From the NCBI RefSeq assembly GCF_039978735.1, contig NZ_JBDWAS010000057.1:1-64000 (forward strand): a DNA stretch of 64,000 nt, written 5' to 3'. The stretch comes from Maricaulis sp039978735 (GTDB lineage: Bacteria; Pseudomonadota; Alphaproteobacteria; Caulobacterales; Maricaulaceae). The notes below the pieces were generated by a model that ran no database searches, had not been told where the DNA came from, and worked only from the letters and a program-made list of their open reading frames with translations. Shown piece by piece: positions 16,764 through 25,392 of the stretch. Made by a program: the position numbers and the translations under genes. How positions within the stretch are numbered: the first letter of the stretch is position 1; each line of letters opens with the position of its first letter.

Positions 16764-17087
16764 CTAGAACGGAAGGTTCATGCCGGGCGGCAGGTCCAGC
16801 CCGCCGGCCGCTTCCTTGAGGACTTCCTGCTGGCGCACCTCGGCCTTGCGCCGGGCGTCGGCATGGGCCGCCAGGATCAGGTCTTCCAGGATTTCCGGCT
16901 CGTCCGGATCGATCAGGCTCTTGTCGATCGAGACACGCTTGAGATCGCCCTTGGCGGTCATCGTCATCGCGATCAGGCCGGCACCGGCCTCACCGGTCAC
17001 CTCGGCCTCGTCGAGCCTGGCCTGGGCTTCGGCCATTTTCTGCTGCATGGCCTGCGCCTGTTTCATCAGGCCCATCAGGTCTTTCAT
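16764..17087 (-). CDS. ybaB: Nucleoid-associated protein YbaB/EbfC
   Basis: 107 residues, standard length. The N-terminal helix MKDLMGLMKQAQAMQQKMAEAQ and central LIAMTMTAKGDLKRVSIDKSLI are typical. It forms tweezer-like dimers that bind DNA. Its ATG overlaps the dnaX stop as ATGA, giving the classic dnaX-ybaB-recR order. Confidence 0.96.
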   Translation of the reverse strand: MKDLMGLMKQAQAMQQKMAEAQARLDEAEVTGEAGAGLIAMTMTAKGDLKRVSIDKSLIDPDEPEILEDLILAAHADARRKAEVRQQEVLKEAAGGLDLPPGMNLPF

Positions 17088-18883
17088 GCCCGTCTCTCCG
17101 TTGTCTTCTCGTCTGCATCGCCGTCGGCGGCCGGCGCCTCGCGCACGGCGACAATCTCTGCGCCCGGGAAGAGACGCAAGGCTTCGGCTACAGCGGGATC
17201 CTGCCGCGCGCGCTCCAGCTTTTCCTCGGCCTCGCGCTGACGGCGTTCCGCCCAGGTCTCGCCGCCCCGCACTTCATGATCGGCCAGGATGGCCCAGCGC
17301 GCGCCGGTCCATTCCTGCAGCCGCTTGGCCAGCCGCTGGGCCAGATCCGGCGGGTAGTCCTCGACCGGCTGGAAGGTGAAGGAGCCCGGTCGGAAGGCGC
17401 CGGGCCGCACATAGCGCTCGACATCCGACTGCAGGGCGATGTCGCGCTTCTCGCGCAACAGCGCGATCAGCGCCTCGAACGTCCGGGGACCAGGCAGTTC
17501 GCTTTCGGCTTCGGCAGGCGCAACCGGCGCGGCAGGGCGGTCAGCATGCGCCGGCGCTTGTGACGCCGGCTCAGGCTTTCCCGGCGCCTCCCCGGCCAGA
17601 GAGGCGGGCGAGGCGGCAGGCGAAGAGTCAGGCGGAGCGGCGGGCGGATGTCCGGCCAGGATGCGCGCGGCCTCTTCGGGCGGCGGCAGCGAGGCCGCAG
17701 CGGCCAGGCGCAGCACCGTCATCTCGGCCGCGGCCAGCGCATCTGGTGCATTGCGCACATCGTCGAGCCCCGTCAGCAGGATTTTCCAGAGCCGGGTCAG
17801 CTGAGCGAGAGACTGTTTCTCGGCCAGGCCGGCAATGCGCTGGACGGTATCCGCCGCCTCGCCGAGATCGGCGCCGGGACCGGCCGCCTTCACCCGCGAG
17901 AGGGCATGGACATAGTCGAGCAGGTCGCGCGTGATCACCACCGGATCGCCGCCGGCATCGTAGAGCGCGCCGATCTCTTCCAGCGCATCCGCCGTCTTGC
18001 CCGACAGGGCCTGTTCGAGAAGGTCGAGCACGCGGGCGCGGTCGGCCAGGCCCAGCATGTCGCGCACCTGAGGCGCGGTGACCGGGCCGGTCTCCTCGCT
18101 GCCCTGCACGATCGCCTGGTCCAGCAGGGACAGCGCGTCCCGCACCGAGCCCTCGGCGGCGCGCGCGATCAGGGACAGGCCCTCGCGATCGACAGACGCG
18201 TTTTCCAGGCCGCAAATGCGTGTCAGATGATCGGTCAGAACCTCGCGGTCGATCCGCTTGAGATCGAAACGCTGGCAGCGCGACAGCACCGTCACCGGCA
18301 CTTTGCGGATCTCGGTCGTCGCGAAGATGAACTTGGCGTGCTCGGGCGGTTCCTCGAGCGTCTTGAGGAGCGCATTGAAGGCCGAGGTCGACAGCATGTG
18401 GACCTCGTCGATGATGTAGACCTTGTAGCGCGCGGACACCGGCGCATAGCGCACACCGTCGAGGATCTCGCGGATATCGTTGACGCCGGTCCGCGAGGCG
18501 GCGTCCATCTCCATCACATCGACATGCGCGGAGCGCGCGATGGCCTCGCAATGGCGGCCCGGTTCGGACAGCGTCATCGCCGGTCCGTCGGCCGTGTCGG
18601 TTTCATAATTGAGGGCACGGGCAATCAGGCGCGCCGTCGTCGTCTTGCCGATACCGCGCACGCCGGTGAGCATGTAGGCATGGGCAATACGGCCTGCCGC
18701 GAAGGCATTCGTCAGGGTGCGCACCATGGCGTCCTGGCCGATCAGGTCCTCGAATTTCGACGGACGGTATTTGCGGGCCAGGACCTGGTAGCCCGGGTCC
18801 GGCGCCGTCTGCGGCAGGTCGAGACCCGGCATCAACGCTTCGCCCGCTGCGGTGTCGTCAGCTGGGAGCGGCGTATCGTCCAT
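17084..18883 (-). CDS. dnaX: DNA polymerase III subunit gamma/tau
   Basis: 599 residues. It is the clamp-loader ATPase that also couples the replicative polymerases. Walker A is GVRGIGKT (74-81), Walker B/DEVH is at 159-162, sensor 1 is in KFIFATTEIRKVP, and the arginine finger is in VLSRCQRFDL. Where many homologues have a four-Cys zinc module, only C112 remains (PGRHCEAIARS). The C-terminal third is Ala/Pro-rich and then tau-like. I see no obvious frameshift heptamer for a gamma form. It is preceded by ffs and coupled to ybaB. Confidence 0.96.
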   Translation of the reverse strand: MDDTPLPADDTAAGEALMPGLDLPQTAPDPGYQVLARKYRPSKFEDLIGQDAMVRTLTNAFAAGRIAHAYMLTGVRGIGKTTTARLIARALNYETDTADGPAMTLSEPGRHCEAIARSAHVDVMEMDAASRTGVNDIREILDGVRYAPVSARYKVYIIDEVHMLSTSAFNALLKTLEEPPEHAKFIFATTEIRKVPVTVLSRCQRFDLKRIDREVLTDHLTRICGLENASVDREGLSLIARAAEGSVRDALSLLDQAIVQGSEETGPVTAPQVRDMLGLADRARVLDLLEQALSGKTADALEEIGALYDAGGDPVVITRDLLDYVHALSRVKAAGPGADLGEAADTVQRIAGLAEKQSLAQLTRLWKILLTGLDDVRNAPDALAAAEMTVLRLAAAASLPPPEEAARILAGHPPAAPPDSSPAASPASLAGEAPGKPEPASQAPAHADRPAAPVAPAEAESELPGPRTFEALIALLREKRDIALQSDVERYVRPGAFRPGSFTFQPVEDYPPDLAQRLAKRLQEWTGARWAILADHEVRGGETWAERRQREAEEKLERARQDPAVAEALRLFPGAEIVAVREAPAADGDADEKTTERRA

Positions 18884-18957
18884 GAGGGCTCTTCTGGCTG
18901 CGGCTGACAGACCCTGTACCGGGGGCGTCCCCCGATCCGGGCGGCGCGATTGCGCGT

Positions 18958-19052
18958 GGAAGACCGGACAGCGACCCGGACGAAACTCGTTACGGCTGCT
19001 TCCTTCCGGACCTGACCGGGTTGGCGAGGTGCCCGTCCACCGCCGGCCTTCC
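18958..19052 (-). ncRNA. ffs: Bacterial signal recognition particle RNA (4.5S)
   Basis: The minus strand contains the diagnostic domain IV core GGTCAGGTCCGGAAGGAAGC followed by AGCC, with the GGAA tetraloop. The ends GGAAG (near 19052) and CTTCC (near 18958) and the following GCCGG and CCGG blocks pair to close the rod, giving about 95 nt as in other alphaproteobacteria. It lies 74 bases upstream of dnaX, a conserved arrangement. The exact ends are inferred from pairing. Confidence 0.93.
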
Positions 19053-19118
19053 GCCCCCTATATCGCCCGCCGGACAGCGTCATGCAAGCCGCGGCCTGCA
19101 GCCTTTTTCGCCGTGGCC

Positions 19119-20897
19119 TCACCCGGCCGGCGGGCCCGGCAGGCTGTCGCAGGACACCGCCTCGCCCAGGCCGAGTTCGGTGAAGGGAAGCACCGCCAGC
19201 GGCCCCGCCGCACTGCCCAGAAGCCCCGCCAGCACGCCCTGCAGCACAGACGGTGCCGCATCCACATCGATGTCGGGATTGCGCAGGGTTCCGTTCACGG
19301 CGACACCGCCCAGCAGATTGCCCCAGGAGACATCCTTCGCCTCTGCGGCGACAGCAAGCGCCAGCCGTTCGGTCTCCAGCGAGACCTGGCCGTCGAGCGC
19401 GACGACACTGTCATCGGTATCGACGAGGACGTTTTCCGCCTGAAGCCGGCCATCGCGGGCGCGGAACACGCCGCCGGCGCAGTTCACGGGAATAAAGCCG
19501 GGATCGGCCTCGTCTTCCGACAACCGCAGCAGCAGGATTTCGCCGACATCGAGACCGGCGCCCTCGACCGCGAGATGACGGATCCGGGCTCCCGGCGCCG
19601 CCTGCGCGGTGATCTCGCCATCGGCCGAGGCAAAAGCGGTTCGCAGGTCCGCACCGGTCATGGCCAGCGCGAAGGCGACATGCATCTGGCCCCGGGCCAG
19701 CCGTCCATTGCCGATCGAGGCCAGCTCGAACCCGTCCAGCTCGCCTTCGGCCTCCGTGCGCACCGTGTCTGTGCGGGCATCGATCGTCGCATAGGCGGTC
19801 AGGCGGCCCCGATCCGCCGTCTCGAAGGCCAGCGGCTCGAACGTCATCACGCCATTGTCCAGTTCGAAAACGATCTCCATCGCGCTCAGCGGAACGGCGC
19901 CGGCCTGCACATTGCGGGCGCTAAAACGCACCCGGGCGTCGGCGGTGCGCACGCGTGTGGTATCCAGACGCGCATTCGGGATCAGCCGTCCGCTGGACGC
20001 ATAGGCCCGGTTCGCCGCTTCCTGTTCGTCATTGGCGGTTGTCCGGTCGATATCTGACGGCGCGCCGATCACCACGCCCAGATCGTCGAAGTCGAGATTG
20101 TCGGAGGTGAGGTCCGCCGTCAGCCGCGGGCGCGGCCGTCCGAAATCGGCGGACATGGTGCCGGCAAGATCGGAATCGCCGACCAGCCCGTTGAAGGGGC
20201 TGAACGTCCAGATACCGTCTTCGTGGGCGACGTCTCCATAGAGCGAGAAGGGCGGCGTATCCGGCGCCGACAGGCCGAAAACCGCCGCCAGCTCGGCGAA
20301 GTTGCGCCCGTGCATCTCCATCTCGCCGGAAAACCCGTCCAGCGACAGGCCTTCGGCCGACCCGTTGAGATGCAGCACCGACCGACCGCCTGCCGCGGTG
20401 AGACGGAAATCCCCGCTGGCGAGATTGCCCCGCGCTTCGGTGATGATCAGCAGAGCCGGCTCCCGCCCCGGCCGCTGTATGCTCAGCCGCAATTGCGTGA
20501 TGTCGACATCGCGCACAGTTGAGAGATAGCCCGGCAGGCCGCCGGACCCGTCACGCCCCCGCATGCGGTAGGTGAAGGCGGCCTCGTCGATCCCGGCGAA
20601 AGCGATGAGCTGGCGTCCCGGGAGGATCCCGGCCGGGTCGAGATGAAGATCGATCGTCTGCGCCGAGCCGGTGCGCTCGATCTCGAGCTGGCGCAGATGG
20701 AGCACCGGCTTCAGCCCGGGGCTCACCCAGGCCCCTTCCAGCGCCACGGGCCGTCCGGCCATTGCTGCCAGGCGCGCCTCGACAAAGCCGGTCGCGCGAT
20801 CCGGCGACGAGAGGAACCAGAATCCACCCGTCACCATCACCGCGAAGGCGGCGGTCAGTACTGCCGCAAAAACAAGTATCCGCCTGACTGTTCCCAC
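19119..20897 (-). CDS. AsmA-like inner-membrane-anchored protein
   Basis: 592 residues with a GTG start at 20897. One N-terminal membrane anchor (about 6-28) precedes a long beta-rich periplasmic region. The N-terminal AsmA-like segment has GRPVALEGAWVSPGLKPVLHLRQLEIE. The C-terminal AsmA_2-type part reads DGQVSLETERLALAVAAEAKD, then GGVAVNGTLRNPDIDVD. AsmA-like proteins shape the outer membrane, probably by bridging lipid transport. It runs towards ffs and dnaX with a gap of about 65 bp. Confidence 0.8.
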   Translation of the reverse strand: MGTVRRILVFAAVLTAAFAVMVTGGFWFLSSPDRATGFVEARLAAMAGRPVALEGAWVSPGLKPVLHLRQLEIERTGSAQTIDLHLDPAGILPGRQLIAFAGIDEAAFTYRMRGRDGSGGLPGYLSTVRDVDITQLRLSIQRPGREPALLIITEARGNLASGDFRLTAAGGRSVLHLNGSAEGLSLDGFSGEMEMHGRNFAELAAVFGLSAPDTPPFSLYGDVAHEDGIWTFSPFNGLVGDSDLAGTMSADFGRPRPRLTADLTSDNLDFDDLGVVIGAPSDIDRTTANDEQEAANRAYASSGRLIPNARLDTTRVRTADARVRFSARNVQAGAVPLSAMEIVFELDNGVMTFEPLAFETADRGRLTAYATIDARTDTVRTEAEGELDGFELASIGNGRLARGQMHVAFALAMTGADLRTAFASADGEITAQAAPGARIRHLAVEGAGLDVGEILLLRLSEDEADPGFIPVNCAGGVFRARDGRLQAENVLVDTDDSVVALDGQVSLETERLALAVAAEAKDVSWGNLLGGVAVNGTLRNPDIDVDAAPSVLQGVLAGLLGSAAGPLAVLPFTELGLGEAVSCDSLPGPPAG

Positions 20898-20993
20898 ACC
20901 ACCGAACGCCGCGTCGCGCAGCGCGCCTCTGTCTCGTTCTCAATGGAACGTTGCAGCGGCCCGGCGGTTCCCCTCAGTGCCGGCAAGCCCGGG

Positions 20994-21215
20994 CTAGTGC
21001 GCGAAGACGGGTTCGGCACTGTCCAGCCGGGCCGCCGCCGCGAGCACATCGGCATGATGATCGAGCACGGCGATGAGTTCCTCGCTGCCGCCCGAGGACA
21101 GCAGGACGTCACGCCAGTATCCCGTCACCCGCGCCTGGGTCTCCAGCCAGTCGCGCACAGCCATCTGGGCGTGATGGGCGCACAGGGCTGACGATCTTTG
21201 CGATTTCGGATCCAT
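20994..21215 (-). CDS. Small protein of unknown function, 73 residues
   Basis: 73 residues, with a strong AGGAGG site 6-7 bases before the ATG, which is why I accept it as real. It looks helical and rich in Ala, His and Leu (ALCAHHAQMAVRDWLETQAR, LIAVLDHHADVLAAAARL). It has no signal or membrane segment. I recognise no family. A Fur-like box lies 27-43 bases upstream of its start, so iron control is plausible. The divergent neighbour is a beta-CASP hydrolase. Confidence 0.7.
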   Translation of the reverse strand: MDPKSQRSSALCAHHAQMAVRDWLETQARVTGYWRDVLLSSGGSEELIAVLDHHADVLAAAARLDSAEPVFAH

Positions 21216-21241
21216 TTCGACACCTCCTGCCGCGACAATAA

Positions 21242-21258
21242 TTGCGACTCATTCGCAA
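21242..21258 (-). promoter_or_regulatory. Candidate Fur box
   Basis: On the minus strand the site reads TTGCGAATGAGTCGCAA. It fits the 7-1-7 Fur-type pattern TGCGAAT-N-ATTCGCA with one mismatch and has perfect TTGCGA/TCGCAA ends. It lies between divergent genes, 27 bases from the 73-residue gene and about 95 from the beta-CASP gene. The pattern is from general knowledge of Fur sites and binding is not shown. Confidence 0.45.
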
Positions 21259-21351
21259 ATGCAAGTGACAAATCGGCGCCGCCCCCTGCGGCGCGTCGCC
21301 ACGCTTGCCTTTGCGCGTCTCCCCCGGAAAGGTGCTGGAAGGAGGATGCGG

Positions 21352-22716
21352 ATGGAAAAGCTCGAGCTGACCTTTCTCGGCGCGGCCGGCACGGTGACCG
21401 GGTCGCGGCATCTTCTCAGTTCGGCGGGACGGGACATCCTGCTCGATTGCGGCATGTTCCAGGGCCGGCGCGACATCCGCACCCGCAACTGGTCCGGTTT
21501 CGGCATCGACCCCGCGCGGATCGACGCCCTCGCCCTGTCCCACGCCCATCTCGATCATTCCGGCTATATCCCCCGCCTCATCAAGGACGGGTATCGCGGC
21601 CCCGTCCTGTGCACCCCGCCGACGCTGGATCTGTGCGAAATCCTGCTGACCGACAGCGGCTATCTCCAGGAGCGCGATGCGGAATACGCCAATCGCAAGC
21701 GCTTCTCGCGCCACGACCCGGCCCTGCCGCTCTACACCGAGGAAGACGCCAAGGCCGCGATGGAACAGTTCGACAGTGTCGAATTCGGCGAGACGGTCGA
21801 GCCGGTTCCCGGAGCGCGGCTGGTATTCCGCCGGGCCGGCCACATTCTCGGCGCCGCAACCGTCACGCTCGACTGGCAGGGCCGGCGCATCGTGTTCTCC
21901 GGCGATCTGGGCCGCGAGGACGATCCGCTGCTGCCGGATCCCGACCCGGTCGGCCGCGCCGACTTCCTGCTGCTGGAAACCACCTATGGCGACCGCCTGC
22001 ACGAACGCCGCGACGTCGCCGACCTGCTGCACGATGTCGTCGAGCGCACCGTCCGGCGTGGCGGCACCGTGATCATCCCCGCCTTCGCGGTCGGACGCGC
22101 CCAATTGCTGACCTGGCATCTGTGGCGGCTGAAATGTGCCGGCCGGCTGGACTCCATCCCGGTCTATCTGGACAGCCCGATGGCCATCGATGCCAGCATC
22201 CTGCTCAACCGCCATGTCGGCGAACACAAGCTGAGCGCTGCCGATGCCCGCGCCATGGGCCGGATGATCGAATATGTCCGCGACACGGAGCGGTCCAAGG
22301 AACTGACTGCGGACCCCATGCCCAAGATCATCATCGCCGCCAGCGGGATGGTGACCGGCGGACGGGTGCAGCACCACCTCAAGGCCTATGCGCCGCACCG
22401 GCGCAACACGATCCTGTTCTCCGGTTTCCAGGCGCCCGGCACGCCCGGCGCGGCGATCCTCGCCGGTGCCGACGAAATCCGGCTGCACGGCCGCACGGTT
22501 CCGATCGAAGCCGAGGTGGCGGATCTGCCCATGCTGTCGGCCCACGCCGATGCCGACGGGCTGATGGGCTGGCTTCGCCGCTTCGAACAGCCGCCCCGCC
22601 GGACCTTTCTCGTGCATGGCGAGCCACAGGCCTCGCGGGCGCTGCGCGACCGGATCGAGCACGAGCTGGGCTGGGACTGCCACATCCCCGAACACGGCGA
22701 ACGGGTCGCCCTGTAG
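21352..22716 (+). CDS. Beta-CASP metallo-beta-lactamase fold hydrolase (probable RNase)
   Basis: 454 residues from the ATG at 21352, seven bases after GGAAGGAGG; the ATG at 21346 is too close to that site. The zinc motif SHAHLDHSG gives H64, H66, D68 and H69. HILGAA, GDLGR and LETTYGDR follow as the later MBL motifs. The beta-CASP insert carries FAVGRAQ, SGMVTGGRVQHHL and NTILFSGFQAPGTPG, and the end has PMLSAHADADGLMGWL and FLVHGE. The family includes RNA-processing nucleases related to CPSF73. RNA cleavage is likely but unproven for this branch. Confidence 0.92.
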   Translation: MEKLELTFLGAAGTVTGSRHLLSSAGRDILLDCGMFQGRRDIRTRNWSGFGIDPARIDALALSHAHLDHSGYIPRLIKDGYRGPVLCTPPTLDLCEILLTDSGYLQERDAEYANRKRFSRHDPALPLYTEEDAKAAMEQFDSVEFGETVEPVPGARLVFRRAGHILGAATVTLDWQGRRIVFSGDLGREDDPLLPDPDPVGRADFLLLETTYGDRLHERRDVADLLHDVVERTVRRGGTVIIPAFAVGRAQLLTWHLWRLKCAGRLDSIPVYLDSPMAIDASILLNRHVGEHKLSAADARAMGRMIEYVRDTERSKELTADPMPKIIIAASGMVTGGRVQHHLKAYAPHRRNTILFSGFQAPGTPGAAILAGADEIRLHGRTVPIEAEVADLPMLSAHADADGLMGWLRRFEQPPRRTFLVHGEPQASRALRDRIEHELGWDCHIPEHGERVAL

Positions 22717-22798
22717 CCGGTGCGCCGTCCGCACTGCCCGATTGATGCCCGCGCCGCATACGGCTAAGCCTGCAGGGCCGCTGACCGGACATCTCCCC

Positions 22799-23719
22799 AT
22801 GAATGACAGAACCCTGCTCGCCGATGCCGCCCCGCTCGTTTTCGCCGGCGCTCCGCTGGATCGCGGTGAAGTCCTCAGACGCGACGAGGCAAGGCTGAGC
22901 GCGCTGATGGACGGCGATGAGGGCTGGTGGATGGTGCTGCAGGCGGGCGATCCGCTGCTGTCGCCGGAGGGTGCCATTTTCTGGTTCCGGCCGGACGAGC
23001 TGGCCGCCCTGGCGACAACGGGACCGCGCGTCTTCCTGGGCCATTATCGCGGCTCGCCCTGTTTTGCCGCCCAGCTGGATACCGACACGCCGGAGCCGGA
23101 GGGCACGATGCGCCTGGACGCCCGGCGCGCCGCCATGGGTCTTCCGGCCGACGAGGCGGCGATCTACGGCTATGCCAAGTCCATCCTGGCCTGGCACGAC
23201 CGGCACGGTTTCTGCGCCAATTGCGGCCAGCCGACCCGCATGCGCTCGGGCGGCAATCGCCGCAGCTGCGACGGCTGCGGCGCCGAGCATTTCCCGCGCG
23301 TCGATCCCGTGGTGATCATGCTCGCCACCGACGGCGAGCGCTGTCTTCTGGGCCGGCAGGCCAGCTGGCCGGAAGGGATGTGGTCGGCCCTCGCCGGCTT
23401 CGTCGAACCGGCCGAGACACCGGAAGAGGCCTGCGCGCGCGAACTGAAGGAAGAGTCCGGTGTGACCGCCGACATCGCTGCCACCCGCTATGTCATGGCC
23501 CAGCCCTGGCCCTTCCCCTCCTCGCTGATGGTGGGCCTGGTCGCACCGGTGCTCGACGCCACGCTGACCATCGATGCCCACGAGTTGGAAGACGCGCGCT
23601 GGTTCTCGCGGGACGATGTCCGCGACATGCTGGCCGGGACGCATCCCGAGGCCGCGATGCCGCCCCCGATCGCGATCGCCCGGCGCCTCGCCGAGCTCTG
23701 GGTCGAGCGGAAAATCTGA
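22799..23719 (+). CDS. nudC: NADH pyrophosphatase / RNA deNADding enzyme NudC
   Basis: 306 residues. It hydrolyses NAD(H), and in characterised members also NAD-capped RNA, to nicotinamide mononucleotide and AMP. The zinc ribbon is C139, C142, C157 and C160. The Nudix box runs G200-V222 (GFVEPAETPEEACARELKEE then SGV), and the NudC-specific motif reads AQPWPFPSS with Ala in place of the usual first Ser. The ATG at 22799 has no strong ribosome-binding site; 22745 is an alternative start. Confidence 0.93.
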   Translation: MNDRTLLADAAPLVFAGAPLDRGEVLRRDEARLSALMDGDEGWWMVLQAGDPLLSPEGAIFWFRPDELAALATTGPRVFLGHYRGSPCFAAQLDTDTPEPEGTMRLDARRAAMGLPADEAAIYGYAKSILAWHDRHGFCANCGQPTRMRSGGNRRSCDGCGAEHFPRVDPVVIMLATDGERCLLGRQASWPEGMWSALAGFVEPAETPEEACARELKEESGVTADIAATRYVMAQPWPFPSSLMVGLVAPVLDATLTIDAHELEDARWFSRDDVRDMLAGTHPEAAMPPPIAIARRLAELWVERKI

Positions 23720-23743
23720 TTTCCGGCAAAAAGACGGGGCGGC

Positions 23744-23773
23744 AAAAAAGCGGGGCCGGCAATCCGGCCCCGC
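23744..23773 (-). terminator. Rho-independent terminator of the AhpD-like gene
   Basis: On the minus strand GCGGGGCCGG-attg-CCGGCCCCGC is followed directly by six T. It lies 30 bases past the stop of the gene ending at 23803 and also separates it from nudC. Confidence 0.9.
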
Positions 23774-23802
23774 AGGTGTCCGCCAATCGGGCTTCCGTCT
23801 GA

Positions 23803-24375
23803 TCAGTCGGCGTGCTGGAGGAGAGGTTTGGACCAGGCCATCGGCGCGAAACTGTCGTCCAGCTCGGTCTCGGCGATGTGATTGGTGTAGTTGGACATGG
23901 TTTTCAGCGTCACGCCGGTCACCACGTCGAGCACATTGGCCTTGGTGAAGCCGGCGCGCAGGAAGGCGTCGATATCGTGGCGCTCCACCAGGCCCCGCTC
24001 GCGCACCATGGCACGGGTGAACTGGTGCAAAGCCTCAAGCCGCGCATCGCTCTGGATGATCCGGCCTTCGCGGATTGCCACAACGATTTCGCGCTCGAGG
24101 CCGGTATTCAGGGCGATCGTGGAATCCGCCGCCATGCAATACCCGCAATTATTCTCGAAATCGGTGGTCAGGAGCACAACATTGCGCTCGATCTGGGTCA
24201 GGCCGCTGCGCCCGAAAACGGCGGACAGGGTCGCATAGGCGTCGAGCGCCGAGGGCGAGGCGGCGAGCTCGCCCATGATGTTGGGGATGAAGCCGAGCCG
24301 GGCTTTCACCGAACGCAGGATCGGCTTTGAGTCGGCGGGTGCGGACGTTTCGTCGAAGATCGTGAACTGGGTCAT
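23803..24375 (-). CDS. Carboxymuconolactone decarboxylase/AhpD-like peroxidase
   Basis: 190 residues from the ATG at 24375, with AAAGGCG upstream; the frame extends further but without support. The AhpD core has ERNVVLLTTDFENNCGYCM, with the redox pair C77 and C80 spaced CxxC. Helices of the CMD fold surround it. Such proteins reduce peroxides with a thiol donor. It has its own terminator and probably its own promoter in the 300-bp upstream gap. Confidence 0.9.
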   Translation of the reverse strand: MTQFTIFDETSAPADSKPILRSVKARLGFIPNIMGELAASPSALDAYATLSAVFGRSGLTQIERNVVLLTTDFENNCGYCMAADSTIALNTGLEREIVVAIREGRIIQSDARLEALHQFTRAMVRERGLVERHDIDAFLRAGFTKANVLDVVTGVTLKTMSNYTNHIAETELDDSFAPMAWSKPLLQHAD

Positions 24376-24550
24376 TGCATCGCCTTTCGTGCGACGCCCG
24401 GCAGACCGCCGCCGGGCGGTGTGGGTCGGAACTGTCAGAACAGATCCGGGCCCGTTCGGCCCGGAGCGACGCCCGTCCGGCGGGCTCATGGCTCTCGCAG
24501 GCGGCGCGGCGTCACACGCATGGGGCACCTATGGGGCAGTTATGCATCCT

Positions 24551-24575
24551 TTATGGTGCCGTAAAGCAACCATAA
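24551..24575. promoter_or_regulatory. Perfect dyad TTATGGT-N11-ACCATAA
   Basis: A perfect 7-bp inverted repeat with an 11-bp spacer, AT-rich in a GC-rich genome, about 180 bases upstream of the AhpD-like gene. It could be a regulator-binding site. No regulator is assigned. Confidence 0.35.
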
Positions 24576-24614
24576 CACACCCGAACCGAGGCGCCGAGTC
24601 CTCCTCGAACACCG

Positions 24615-24651
24615 GCCAAAAGAAAACGGGAGCCGCATCGCAGCTCCCGTT
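24615..24651 (-). terminator. Rho-independent terminator of the first beta-barrel gene
   Basis: On the minus strand AACGGGAGC and GCTCCCGTT pair around a 9-nt loop and are followed by TTTTCTTTT. It lies just past the stop of the gene at 24680-25228. Confidence 0.85.
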
Positions 24652-24679
24652 CATTTTCGCAGCGTTCCGGAGCCGGCTG

Positions 24680-25228
24680 TCAGCCGCCGAAACGATGGAC
24701 ATAGGACAGGCCGAAACTGTCGGCCTCGCCGAAATCGTCATAATCGGTCCGGGTATAGTCGAACCGGATCGCACCGTTCTCCCACAGATCATACTGGGCA
24801 CCGACACCCCAGGCGATGGCCTGGTCATCCGTGGAACCGCCATAGGCGAAATTGGCGTCGAACTCGGTCGTCACATAACCCAGGCGGCCGAAGACGCTGA
24901 AACTGTCGGTGACGGGAAAACGTCCGACTGCAAACGCACCGACGGAGTATTCCAGGTCCAGCGTCGAGATCGCGGCGATGCACACGGCATCCACCGGGCA
25001 GGCATTGGCATCATCGCCGTCAATGCCGATATCGAGCTGGGCCTCGACGCCGAGATAGCGGTTGAAATCATAGCCGCCGCGAATCGTTGCTGCGCCGAGA
25101 TCGAAATTCTCGAGATCGATACGGCTATAGCCGGCCGACAGGTTGAAGCCATTGTCAGCCGTCTGCGCGTGACCGGCCGCAGCCAGACCCGCCCATGCCA
25201 GCACGCACGCACTCAGCACTCTGAACAT
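24680..25228 (-). CDS. Outer-membrane beta-barrel protein, small OmpA/Opa-like
   Basis: 182 residues from the ATG at 25228, after GAGGAAAT. A Sec signal peptide ends near GHAQ. The mature protein shows alternating amphipathic strands for an eight-stranded barrel, with IRGGYDFNRYLGVEAQLDIG and a C-terminal YVHRFGG. Cys residues at CPVDAVC may pair. A close paralogue lies immediately upstream. Function is unknown; immunogenic or structural porin-like roles are known for the family. Confidence 0.85.
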   Translation of the reverse strand: MFRVLSACVLAWAGLAAAGHAQTADNGFNLSAGYSRIDLENFDLGAATIRGGYDFNRYLGVEAQLDIGIDGDDANACPVDAVCIAAISTLDLEYSVGAFAVGRFPVTDSFSVFGRLGYVTTEFDANFAYGGSTDDQAIAWGVGAQYDLWENGAIRFDYTRTDYDDFGEADSFGLSYVHRFGG

Positions 25229-25334
25229 TTTGTATTTCCTCGCATTTGATGCCCTCGCACGGGGAAATTGCCGCCGGAAGCGTGAGCCCGGGCTGAACGC
25301 GGCGTTCATCTCGATTACGTGTCCGCAATGAAGG

Positions 25335-25370
25335 AAAAGGCCGCACCCGGCGGGCACGGCCTTTCGCTTT
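25335..25370 (-). terminator. Terminator between the two beta-barrel genes
   Basis: AAAGGCCG and CGGCCTTT pair around a 13-nt loop. T-rich sequence follows on both strands (CTTTTCAAG on plus, TTCCTTCATT on minus), so it can act on the 25393-25917 transcript and separates the two paralogues. Confidence 0.65.
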
Positions 25371-25392
25371 TCAAGACAGTTTACGGCTTTGC

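Larger units (their letters stand above)
24376..24679. other. Gap with several inverted repeats
   Basis: About 300 bases without a gene. It holds a perfect hairpin TCCGGGCC-CGTTC-GGCCCGGA (24445-24465), the dyad at 24551-24575 and the terminator at 24615-24651. I found no convincing -35/-10 pair. Confidence 0.5.
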
